Shown one piece after another: positions 1 to 10,174 of a stretch of DNA of 19,054 bases. The stretch spans positions 1 to 19,054 of the forward strand of contig JNEM01012812.1 in the NCBI GenBank assembly GCA_000697335.1, written 5' to 3'. Source of the stretch: Conidiobolus incongruus B7586 (lineage: Eukaryota > Entomophthoromycota > Entomophthoromycetes > Entomophthorales > Conidiobolaceae). The stretch's first letter is position 1, and the number at the start of each line of letters is the position of its first letter. The translations under genes and the position numbers were made by a program. Under the pieces are notes generated by a model. That model worked only from the letters and a program-made list of their open reading frames with translations. It was not told the origin of the DNA and ran no database searches.

Positions 1-2447
1 TTATAATTTAAAATTTATAAATAGTTTATAAAGAATAAATTATAACAAAAATCTAATAATAATAATAGAGAGTGTTAATTTTATATTATATATTTTTATG
101 AATTAAATTTAAATTTGACTTTAACAAAATTTATTACAAAAAAGTTAAAATAATATTTTAGTTTAAAAGATATAAATCAAAACCAAAAATTTCATTATAT
201 ATTCTAACCAAATATATATTGAATTAAAAATCATTAACTAAGTTATATAGAATAGTAATAATAATATATTATTATAAAATAAATTCTCTATTTAATATTA
301 CTTATTAATAAATGAATTTAAATTTTTTAAAAAATGAATATTCAAGGGGAAGAAAATAAGATTAAAATAATTATTCAAAAACAATTATATAAGATTATAT
401 GATAAACATATTTAAAATAAATTCATATCATTTTTATATTTAGAGAATTATAATTAAAATTTAAGATATCATAATTACCATCAGTTAATACTTCTAATAC
501 CTATTAATTTTGGTTAAATTTTGAAATAAAGATAGATGAAAAATTACAATTTATAAAAGTATTAGTTAATTTGCCAATTAGTTTTGTGATAAAATAAATC
601 ATATTGAATCTGATATATCTTTAAATAATGTGTGATAATATCTATTTTGCACTAATTTTAAATAACATAATTGAAATTAACTTAAAAATGTGTTTGATAA
701 ATTAGCATAAACTTAGCAATATTTGAAAGAAAACTTAAAAAGATATAAAATGTTTCATTGAAAATAATGTGAATTTAATATCAATTTAATGTATTGTATT
801 TGATTTATACCAAACATGGTATTGACATTTCTCTGTATTTCAATTAGAATTTAAAATTAATTATAAAAGTGTGTGTATAATGGCCTTTTAAAGAGTACTA
901 TATAAAAGATTTTTTAATTCAGTAAACTAAGGTTATAAAAACTTTGAATGATATGAAATACGTGAATATTTAAACCTTTTGATGAAAATTGACTTATTGG
1001 TGATATATAAAATGTTGATGATTCAATTTAATGAATTTGAATTTTGGTAAAAATATTATTTTATAACTATCAATCAATAATAACTTCTAAGCTACATTGA
1101 AATTATATTTGTTATATTACTAGTGTAATGAACGCTGTATGCTAAGAAGTCGTTTATTAAATTATTAAAATATAATACATATTCTTTGCATCAAGTATAT
1201 TTTAGAGCATAAATAACTGACTAGAAATTCTTATTTTGGACAAATTTTCAGTAATTAATTCATAATATAAATTATGAAATTTAAGAATAACCTTAGGGAT
1301 AATTTTTATTAAATAGGTTAGTTTGATTCACAAATAATAAAAAATCATCAATATTTAAAGTTTAGAATAGCAATAACAAGCGTAAAATACCAAGTCTATT
1401 TTGTCAAGAATTAAAGTAAATCTTGTGTATTATCAAGATATTCAAGAACAATTACTGGTTCAATTCAATTATCTAGTTATTTCTGATAATTGCATTAATA
1501 AAAGCGTTATTTACTTATAATAGAAATATACGATTTAATATTTTTAATAATATTTGAAAATTGCTAATCAACAAACATTTTAATGGTCTTTTTGAATCAG
1601 CTATTATTAGAAATTTAATTATAAATATTTATTCTAGATTCAAACTAAATAGGTGATATGATCCAGATAAAAATGTATTTAATAAAAGTTCATTATTTAA
1701 AAAATTAGGCATATCTCTTAAAATAATAGAACAAATTGGTTATTAGTGTCTAACAATGCATCTACTAATATTAATAAAAATGTGATAAAACTAGTTTCAT
1801 CCTATCCCATGTAATAAAAGCATATTTTTAACTCAAATTAGATACATGGAGAATAAATGCTAAATATTTATTAAGATTGTTTCCCCTATTATTTTCGTGT
1901 TCTGCTTAGAAACTTTATTAATTTGTCTCAAGAGAAATTTGATATAATACCCAATTTTGAAACTTTTTTATTTTGTGATTAATTTGATAATATTGAAATT
2001 ATAATCTCTATATAGAAGAATAGTTAATTAATTTGAAACAAATTTGGCAAAATTTTTAAATTGTTAATTTAATTGTAATTAAAGGTGGTACTATAATATT
2101 AAAATAACCATAAAATACAATACAAAAATTAAATTCCAACAATATTGTAAAATATATTATATGAAAACTTACTGAATATTAAATTATTTTTGAAAGTTCC
2201 AAATCTTGGACTGATCACTGTTAAAATTGGATATTTGATGTGAAATAACTCCTTATATTCCATTAAAAGAATCTCCATAAACAATGCAATTGGTTGGATT
2301 AAAGGAATTGAATGAATCAATTGAATTTATGAAATGTTTACTTCTAATTCTTTCACATTCTTATCAATAGACACCTCACTTTGACTTAATCATAAATATA
2401 TTCTACTAGATATAATTGAATAACAAAAGCGATATTTTTATTTAAAT
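1..2447. other. AT-rich region without a supported gene
   Basis: The stretch is dominated by A/T runs with frequent stops in all six frames. No exon-like segment reads as a known protein. A short perfect inverted repeat, ATACCA/TGGTAT with a 4-nt loop, lies at 807-822. A minus-strand open segment at 2129-2320 has no ATG at its 5' end and is not called as a gene. The last 100-200 bases before 2448 should hold the Kelch gene promoter and 5' UTR, but I see no clear TATA box or other element that stands out from the AT-rich background. Confidence 0.7.
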
Positions 2448-4164
2448 ATGAAAGATCGTCCATCACCTATTATGTCTCGCTCTAAAAGTATTCAATCTGA
2501 ACTGAATAGAGTTGCTCACTCTTTTCGTTCTAGAAAAAATACTTCAGAAGATATACCTCCACCAAAAATTAAAACCCCAAGGTGACTATTACAATTAATT
2601 CAAGTAATCAATTACTAAATATACTCTTATTTATAGTAAATTAGAAGAGAATGATCCTGTTTCACTATCATCTCTTAGAGCAATGGAAGAATTATTAACA
2701 GTTCCAAGTCCTACTAACAGCTTTAAGAATTCGATGAACAATTTATCATATTTAGATAGATCTAACGAATTAATTCCCAGATACTTTCCTTCTCCAAGTC
2801 TCCAGAGTTGGGATGTACATCGCCGTGGACCATCTGCTCCTAGCGGAGGTTTTCAATCCTATTCACTCAATAGTACACCTGATATAAATAGTTTAAGTTC
2901 ACACAACTCTGACAGCAAATTAAATAGTACTGTTTCAGAACTAGCTTTACCAAAGGAAACACTTGATGAAAAGTCAAAAACTCGCTCTTTTACCAATAAG
3001 TCTTATTCTTACGACGATTTAGTTAATTCACAAGGACAGAATCTGCCACCTTCTTTACCTGCTCCTGCGCCAGCTATGTATTGGAGTGTAGTCCCTTCGA
3101 GAGGACAGTATCCTACAAAACCATTACGTGCACATAGTGCAGAGCTGGTTGGGGATTTAATGTATGTATTTGGTGGGTGTAATAGTAAAGGATGTTATAA
3201 TGATCTTTTTATTTTTGATACTGGTAATTTTTCATGATTCGATTTAAAATTCATCCATTAATTTAACTCTAAATTTAGATACTATGTACTGGCGCAAACC
3301 CATTGTTTCAGGAACCCCACCACTACCTAGCCGTGCTCATTCATCAACACTTATTGACGATAAAATTTACATTTTTGGTGGTGGTAACGGGGATCAATAC
3401 TATAACTCCCTTCATGTATTTGATACTGGTAAACATGAATAAGTACTTAATCAATTTATTTGATTTTAATATTTCCTTATCTAGTCACATTAAGATGGAG
3501 CACTCCACACACCTCGGGAGATATACCATGTCCTCGTAGAGCCCATTCTGCCTGTGCTTATAAGGGTAACCTCTACATTTTTGGTGGAGGAGACGGAATG
3601 CGCGCACTTAATGATGTTTACAAACTAGATCTTAGTGATCCGCTAAATTTAACATGGACTAAACTTGAGCCCGAAGGTGACCTTCCGATGGCCAGAGGTT
3701 ATCACACCAGCAACTTAGTTGGTAGTCAATGGATCGTATATGGAGGATCCGATGGCGCTGATTGCTTTAACGACATTCACATTTTAAATTTAGAAACATT
3801 GAAATGGGCTGAAGTCAATGTACCTAGTCCTCAGGCTCGACTCTCACACACAGCAACTCTAGTGGGACCTTTCTTCTTCGTTGTCGGTGGTCGTGATGAG
3901 AAAGAATACACTAATCAGCTTTTAATTCTCAATTTGGCAACCATGAAATGGGAACAACGAAAGACATGTGGTGCGAAGCTCAGTCCCCGAGGATATCATA
4001 CCACCATTTTACATGATTCCAGACTTTATGTGTTCGGTGGTTACGATGGTAAAAAGTATTTTAACCACGTATATATCTTGGACTTAAGTGCCTCAGCTTA
4101 TCTTCCCAGGATGAATAATTTTGAACTGAGAACTGTACCAATGACTCCTTCGCATACAATATAG
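2448..4164 (+). CDS. Kelch-repeat beta-propeller protein, 4 exons, 516 aa
   Basis: Exons are 2448-2581, 2637-3223, 3279-3428 and 3485-4164; the introns (55, 55 and 56 nt) are GT..AG and the joined frame stays open. Residues 1 to about 190 are Ser/Pro/Asn-rich and look disordered. Residues about 193-500 hold six Kelch repeats, each with the glycine doublet: YVFGGCN, YIFGGGN, YIFGGGD, IVYGGSD, FVVGGRD, YVFGGYD. The conserved downstream aromatic Tyr/Phe or Leu and Trp positions are also present. This predicts a beta-propeller protein-interaction platform. There is no BTB, F-box or transmembrane domain, and only about 16 residues follow the last blade. I chose the ATG at 2448 because intron 1 joins it in frame to the rest and uses a TACTAAA-like branch site; its donor, GTGACT, is weak. 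Beginning at 2683 instead would lose 60 residues. The partner and process are unknown. Similar fungal proteins are often annotated as galactose oxidase/kelch, but nothing here indicates oxidase activity. Confidence 0.92.
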
Positions 4165-5618
4165 TTGTAAAGTTGGAATTTTCTTATTTTTATATGGATA
4201 TCATATCTAATTACAAGAAATTCAGGTGGTGCCTCTAATTTATTACGATACTAAGTGATCATTATTTTCCAATTTATTCAAGTGATTATCAACAACTTAA
4301 TCAACAATTTATTATGTTTTCTTTTCGGCTTTTAACTTATGATACAAATATTGGATATATGTAATTTTAATTACTAATAGTTTATTACAATAAAATATAA
4401 AAATAAACTTCAATCTAATTTAATTAACTAGTTGGATATCTAATTTTTCAATAATCTAAATCATTGAAACTAATTTTACTTCAATATTCGAAAGTTATTC
4501 AAGCCGGTAATTGCCCTATAAACTGTGTATAAAATCCTAGAACTAAGACATTGATTGATTTTATTACTGATTGAAACTACTATCAAGCTTTATTTCAGAC
4601 TTTGTTAGGTATTTATGAAATAATAACATTTGAATTCTAGTCATTTATTTTTATTAAAATATTACACTATAAAACAAATAGAATTTTGTTCTAATATAAA
4701 AGATAACTAGATTTATTTGATACATTCTAATATAATTAAAATCTTATGCCCATATATGATATTAAAATAATTATAATAAATTTAAAATTTATACTAAAAA
4801 ACTTACAATAAAAATACTATAAAATATATATATATAAAAATACTTTTTTGGTTTTGAAAACTTAGTGGATTAAAGATTATAATGTATCACTATTTCTATT
4901 TTATTACCCTTATTACTGATAATTATTATTTTAAAAATTATGATAAAATTATATATTATATATTATATTAAAACCAAAGTGATATAAGTAATGATATACA
5001 AATAAATTTTTTTTAAAATCAATAATTATTAACTAGTCTTTAATATGATTTTATAATAAACAAAAATTATTTAATATTGATAAATTTTAAATTAAAATTT
5101 AATTGGTTATGAAAAATTAAAAAAAAATAATGTTTAAAAATCATCTATATAATGAATAATAATTTAATCCCATTATTCTATAAATAATATATTGAAATTT
5201 AGTAGTATGAATAACATTTAAATGAACCAAAATGAAAAATATATTCCAAATATTTTTTAACTTAACAATATAAAGCTTTTTAATTCAAATGAAATAAAAA
5301 ATAGAATAACTTAAAAACTATATAAACCAATCAATGAGAGAATATTAATTTCTTTCATACGTAATCAAAGTAAATGATTGGATGTAATTTTTTAAAATTT
5401 CTATTAATCTTTATTAAAGAAATTGGGAATTGATGAAAGAAAAATTTAATTAATATACACTTCATCTTTTAAATATAAATAATAACTTTTATTATTATAT
5501 TTATATTTTATTGTAAAAATATTGTAACTTTGATATTTATACAATATTAAACATTTAATATATCAATATACTGTTGTTTTAGTATTAAAATTTTAAAAAT
5601 AATATTTAATCTTGAAAA
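4165..5618. other. AT-rich intergenic spacer between Kelch and DSN1 genes
   Basis: About 1.45 kb of highly AT-rich DNA with dense stops in every frame. It should hold the Kelch 3' UTR and the DSN1 promoter. I found no repeat, RNA gene or coding segment that stands out. The in-frame TGA at 5613-5615, just upstream of the DSN1 ATG, limits that reading frame on the 5' side. Confidence 0.7.
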
Positions 5619-7053
5619 ATGGGTAAGGAATTAGAAAAATTTTGTTCTTAATAATCCTTATTAATTTTAAATAGAATGCGATGATGGATTTGTATTTACA
5701 CGTACTCGTAAACGCGTAATTGAAAAGGGGAATGATAATTTTAAACCTACTCAAACTTTACCTACACCTTCAAAAGAAATTCATTCTTTAAAAACACAAC
5801 CCAAGAGAGCTAGAGTTGAAATTAAACAGACTTCTTCCAAAGAAAATAATAATTCTATTATTGTAAATGATTCTAGTATTAACCTTATTCAAGTCGATTC
5901 AGTTACACAAGTAATATTAATGTTTTAAATTTGTTTTATTGTACTTATTAACTTTTGTATTTTTTAATTTATTTAGAATTCATCAAAAATTGTATCAACA
6001 CAAACGTCTCAAATACCTAATCTTAACAACGTTCCAATTCCTCGAGTGGTATACACTATTTTTGAATACATATTTATTTTTATTTATTTTGATTATTTTT
6101 AGGAATCTACTTCTAAACAAAATGGCACTACCGCTAGACGCACCAGTGTCGGGAATCGTAGAAATTCTCTTGGACTTCGCGCCTCTCGCCGTTCTGTTTT
6201 TGGTTTTGGCGAAATGGGTTATCCACATCAAAATATCAGTGAATCCGATTTTTTCAAACATATTTCAGCTGAAATGCCTGAACCTTCTCGTATGAGAGTT
6301 CTACTAAGTTGGTTACTTCAACGTTGTATTGAATTTCAAGCAAGTACACATAAAGAAGAACTTGAAATTTCAAAAAAGATCCAAAAAATTGCCTTGGAAG
6401 CTTTGAATAAGCATGAAATCGATACATTTTGGCTAAGGCGTCCCATTCATCCTGATGAAGAAGATAGGCCACACAAATTGAATCCTCAAAATGAAGCAAA
6501 TATAGCCAAAAAGAGACAGCTTGAGGTCGCCAATGCCAAGTAAATTATTTAATCATTTTCTTATTATTTTTAGATTAATTCAAACTAATTTAGACTGAAA
6601 AATGAAATTCAAATGTGGAGGAATGCAGCTAGCTTTCAGAATACTCGTCATGCTTCTTATCTTGATTCCATCCGTGGCGCGCCAGCGATGCCTCGTCCTG
6701 GCCTTGACGAGTTATTTAATAGTGAAGAGCTCGACTTACTCAAGCCTTATAAACCTGTAATAGGCGATAAGGAGATTCTTGATTTGCTCAATTCAGTCTC
6801 TCAAGGAATTTCTGAACTTGAAACCAATTTAACAACTATCGCAACTGCCTCAGATAAATTATCAGATGATATCTCTACTCTTACCAGAGAGACAATCAGT
6901 ATTCAGGATCGTGTTCTTCATCCTAGAATTGCAAACTGTGACCCAGTCAAACTAGTTCGCTGTATAACAAGATTTAAAGACAAGACCAAAAATTCTGATG
7001 AACTTAAGCCAGAAGAGTTCAAATATGGTCACACTCTTTATTCAAAACGTTAA
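5619..7053 (+). CDS. DSN1: Kinetochore MIS12-complex subunit Dsn1/Mis13, 5 exons, 402 aa
   Basis: Exons are 5619-5622, 5675-5910, 5977-6048, 6103-6539 and 6594-7053; introns are 52, 66, 54 and 54 nt. The first coding exon is only ATGG. It yields the N-terminus MECDDGFVFTR, and DDGF-FTR is a motif I associate with fungal Mis13/Dsn1. Residues 116-135 form an Arg/Ser cluster with RRTS, RRNS and RRSV, resembling Aurora kinase sites. The Mis13/Dsn1 domain begins near residue 142 with GYPHQNISESDFFKHIS and continues through EPSRMRVLLSWLLQRC. A helical, coiled-coil-like region surrounds the exon 4/5 junction, and the C-terminal half includes another likely coiled coil. In the family, Dsn1 is part of the Mis12/MIND complex that links inner-centromere proteins (CENP-C/Mif2) to Ndc80 at the outer kinetochore. 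Length and domain order suit a fungal orthologue. Exon 4 must splice to 6594, because the nearer acceptor at 6573 leads quickly to a stop. Confidence 0.92.
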
Positions 7054-8774
7054 ATATTTTAATCTTGGTTCTTATACTAACATCTTCATTTACTAACTTT
7101 ATTAAACTCTAATAATTTTTAATTAATTAATCTCTTTTTATTTTAACTACATGATAATAATTTTTCAATTTTAAGTCTACTTAATCCTTAATAGTTATTT
7201 TAATAGACAATCTAATATTTTGTATTACATAATCTTAGCCTACTCATTATACTATGATAAACTTAAGTATTCAAGTTCGTACTACAATTTTTTTCAACAT
7301 CACTAATTACCATAACACTATCATTAAATTTACAACAAATTGTGTTTAATAAATTTATAATTACAAAACCTCATATACTAAATCACAATATAAAAAGCTC
7401 TGTACATGAAAATTTATGTTGTGATTGTATTCTAGTTTATTTACCATCTACTTAGATAACAAGTGAAAATGTAATTAACCTCATTAAAATATATTCAGAT
7501 CAATTAATAAACTAGTTTGAGAGTTTGATATGCTCTCTCATGTTTGCATTTAATATGATATTAAACTATCACCCATTTTGCCAATACGTATATTATTACT
7601 AAATTGTATTAGAGAAAAATTTTCAAAATTTGTGACAATTATTATATATCACTATCTTCCTTTATGTGGTAATAAATAATTTAATTATTGAAATAATATG
7701 AAAAATCCTATAATTATAAAGATTATTTATACTTGATTGATTGAATGATTCATTTTTATAATATTCATTATATTAGTACAATTTAATAAAGTTGTTGAAT
7801 CTATGATTAATCATATTTAAACACAAATAACATAAACTATTTGCCATTGTTTAGTTTAGTAATATATATGTATAATGAGTTATAGATGCTTAAAGTTCTT
7901 TAAAATTATATACTAAAATTTAAACTAATATTGATAATTATTATAAAACAACAATAATTATGATAAATTGAATTCTTAATGTAAAATTTATAATTTGGTT
8001 AAACAATTAATTTTAAGTTCAAATTATTAGATTTGATAAAATGAATTTAGTTTTAATTTAATGTTAAAAAATTATATATAATTGTAAAATTAAAATATGA
8101 TTCAACTCTTGATGTATTAATACATATTCTATTTATAGAATAATATTATAGATTTTGAATGTTAATTGTTTGTAATATTTAACTAAATAATCCTTGAATA
8201 ATATACTAAATGCTTCCAAATTTTTGACGATTGATAGTGGAATTATAAATCTTTCCTTAAGATTCAAAATATACCTTTGCAAGTTTTAAATGAATCAAAA
8301 CATTGAACCAGTTGATGCTCCCCTTTATTTAATTAATTATAAATCTTGTATTTATTTCAGTGAAATCAATTTGAAACATAATAAAGTGTTTCAAATTCTA
8401 ATATCAACAGTTATTTGGAAATTTCTTGAGTATATTTTATAGGATTTTGATCTATCAGTCAAAACTTTAATATAATTGATAAATATAATTTATATTAATC
8501 TATTTTATCAATATTGGTTAGTATATATTTCTACTATAATTCAAAAACATAACCTCATTAGCTAAATCTAAAAAATCTTCGGAATTAATTTAATACCATA
8601 CTGATCAAAAATAATTGAATAAATAAAATTTTAAAAAGATATCACCTCATTTAAACACAATCATCCTCAATTAAGATTGAGTGTCCAGATACTGAATTTG
8701 TTGTAGGACTTGTCGTTTAATAGGCATACTAAATGTATTAGATCGGTGTAAGGATATGCTAGTTGATCTCTCAG

Positions 8775-8808
8775 GCTTTAGCTTGGCGGCTAAAAGCGAA
8801 GCTTAAGC
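8775..8808. repeat. Compound inverted repeat with two alternative hairpins
   Basis: GCTTTAGC (8775-8782) pairs with GCTAAAAGC (8789-8797) across the loop TTGGCG, with one bulged base. GCTTTAGCTT (8775-8784) can instead pair with AAGCTTAAGC (8799-8808) with one mismatch. The two pairings share the left arm and exclude each other. The segment is clearly richer in G and C than its flanks. No host gene is assigned to it, and whether it is transcribed is unknown. Confidence 0.5.
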
Positions 8809-9214
8809 AACATTACATACATTCATTAATTTAACAATTAATCTCTCTTCAACTGGTAAGTTGGCGAGTATTTAAAAATTATTAAAAATTTTCTTAATTA
8901 TCCAATATAATTCTTCAAATTATCCCAAGCACGTGAATATATATTATGTACCTGGTTAGTTGGCAATAATCCGAAGAATTTTTCAATTTTGCCTTATAAT
9001 ACTCCCAAAATATTATTTTTAGAAATAATCATGACTACTTATTAAATTAACATTGGCAATTATCGTTTTGTTAAAAATAATTTATCTTTATTTATTTACC
9101 ATTGATGGACTTTTTATAAATTGATGAATGTATCCATATGAATAGTACAGCCACTATGATGTAGGTTTAACTCCACATTATTCACATAATATACACTTGA
9201 TTTAATATATCTCT

Positions 9215-9222
9215 TGACGTCA
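9215..9222. promoter_or_regulatory. Consensus CRE octamer (ATF/CREB-type bZIP site)
   Basis: The sequence TGACGTCA is the perfect palindromic cAMP-response element bound by ATF/CREB-family bZIP factors. It lies inside a slightly larger inverted repeat, CTTGA (9213-9217) and TCAAG (9225-9229). The nearest proposed gene starts are about 0.85 kb away, at 10065 (-) and 10175 (+), and both of those genes are uncertain. A chance occurrence is quite possible. Confidence 0.25.
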
Positions 9223-9526
9223 TCTCAAGGTCATTTTACTTTTTGTTTTTCTTAAGGTAACTATTTGATTTTTCAGGTATAATCAAGTCATTGGTATATC
9301 GAAGCAATAAAATTAGTGTAATAAATATATAAAGAATATAAAATATTAAGTAAATATAACATCATTTTAACAATTATCAAGCATAAAGAGTGATTAACAA
9401 TGGATATAACGCTAATTTAATCATGTTTATATCAATTACTTTAATAAATTCACCATAAGATTATTAGTTAAATGGATTCTCCATTATAACCACTCAATCC
9501 TCACAAAAAAAATAACCAAGACTGAA

Positions 9527-9552
9527 GCCAATAATGAGGAATTCTCATTGGC
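9527..9552. repeat. 26-bp interrupted palindrome with CCAAT/ATTGG ends
   Basis: The left arm GCCAATAATGAG (9527-9538) and the right arm CTCATTGGC (9544-9552) are complementary except for a 3-nt AAT bulge; GAATT forms the centre. A CCAAT motif therefore sits at one end and ATTGG at the other. More ATTGG or CCAAT copies follow within about 400 bp, near 9556, 9574, 9779, 9845 and 9908. This arrangement could be a promoter element or a chance feature. Confidence 0.4.
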
Positions 9553-9810
9553 TGAATTGGTTTGGAATTTTTATTGGTGATCTGCTCACTTCCAAAGTTT
9601 CAGATAGATTAAAATTTTATAAAATAAAATGATCACCATTTAAATGTTAAAATCTAATTATTTAAAGTTAGTTGTATGGTGATAAAAAAATTGCAAGTTC
9701 GAATCAAGTAACTCCAAGTTAATTTAAAATGTTGGAATAAGAGCTGATAATTGAATAGTTCAGAGATCACCCATGATTGATTGGTTAATAAGTAAGTATT
9801 TGTTCAAATA

Positions 9811-10065
9811 TCAAGAGACTAAGCAAATTAGGTAACTCATCTGTGATTGGCTCGTTGCAGGGTTTGGGGATGGGAAATTGATGAATGGAATCAAGCCAAT
9901 TGACTGACCAATGGAAATTGCCTGAAAATTTCCATTCAGATTGAGTTGAGTACACAAGTCAAAATTTTGAGTATAAATATCGGACAGATGAATGGTGTAG
10001 GGATAGGAAATTAAAATTTCTTGAATCTCTTCAAAAATATCTTGCTTCTCCATTTTTGCATGCAA
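9811..10065 (-). CDS. Hypothetical orphan ORF, 84 aa
   Basis: An open frame runs from an ATG at 10065 to TGA at 9811. A second in-frame ATG (MEKQD) lies four codons in. Codon use is mixed and the frame includes several Pro, Gln and Cys codons, unlike random AT-rich DNA. The product starts with an acidic helix-like segment (DIFEEIQEILI), followed by a Tyr/Ile-rich stretch and a Pro/Asn/Ser-rich tail. I recognise no domain, signal peptide or convincing membrane segment. It diverges from the ORF at 10175 across 109 bp. It could be a small gene, one exon of a larger gene (TTTTCAG occurs inside it), or chance. I do not assign a function. Confidence 0.3.
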   Translation of the reverse strand: MHAKMEKQDIFEEIQEILISYPYTIHLSDIYTQNFDLCTQLNLNGNFQAISIGQSIGLIPFINFPSPNPATSQSQMSYLICLVS

Positions 10066-10078
10066 TTGATTTTTTCAA

Positions 10079-10090
10079 TTCAATATTGAA
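10079..10090. repeat. 12-bp perfect palindrome between two divergent ORFs
   Basis: TTCAATATTGAA reads the same on both strands. It lies in the 109-bp gap between the divergent ORFs ending at 10065 and beginning at 10175. It could be a symmetric binding site, but AT-rich palindromes of this size also occur by chance. Confidence 0.25.
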
Positions 10091-10174
10091 CTGATCTCAT
10101 TTGCTCATCCTCTCAAAAGCCGACATCGTTGTGTTTTTGTTCGTTGACAATCATATTAAATTCGATTAGTAGCG

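Larger units (their letters stand above)
7054..9526. other. Left part of 4.9-kb gene desert
   Basis: From 7054 to about 8640 the DNA is very AT-rich, with stops throughout and nothing identifiable apart from the expected DSN1 3' UTR. From about 8640 it becomes less AT-rich. A small structured segment at 8775-8808 and a CRE-type octamer at 9215-9222 are listed separately. Several short minus-strand open segments between about 8690 and 9240 use unusually mixed codons for such AT-rich DNA, but none reaches 60 codons or matches a family I know. They may be chance or remnants of an eroded gene. Confidence 0.55.

Noticed and set aside
2129-2320. Minus-strand 63-codon open segment upstream of the Kelch gene, with a good GTAAGT at 2167-2172.
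   Set aside because: Its 5' codon is TTG rather than ATG, with a TAA two codons further upstream. No acceptor supplies an upstream exon, and the only plausible downstream exon ends after about ten codons. It resembles no family I know.
5995-6499. Minus-strand ORFs of 88 and 81 codons.
   Set aside because: They lie antisense to DSN1 exons 3-4, where the + strand encodes the conserved Mis13 domain.
9140-9175. Possible box C (ATGATGT) of a C/D snoRNA.
   Set aside because: There is no box D (CTGA) at a suitable distance and no terminal stem.
9660-9715. tRNA-like A-box (TAGTTGTATGG) and B-box (GTTCGAATC) motifs.
   Set aside because: The boxes are too close together, the T-stem does not pair and no acceptor stem is found, so it is not a tRNA. 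A decayed tRNA-derived SINE cannot be shown from one copy.
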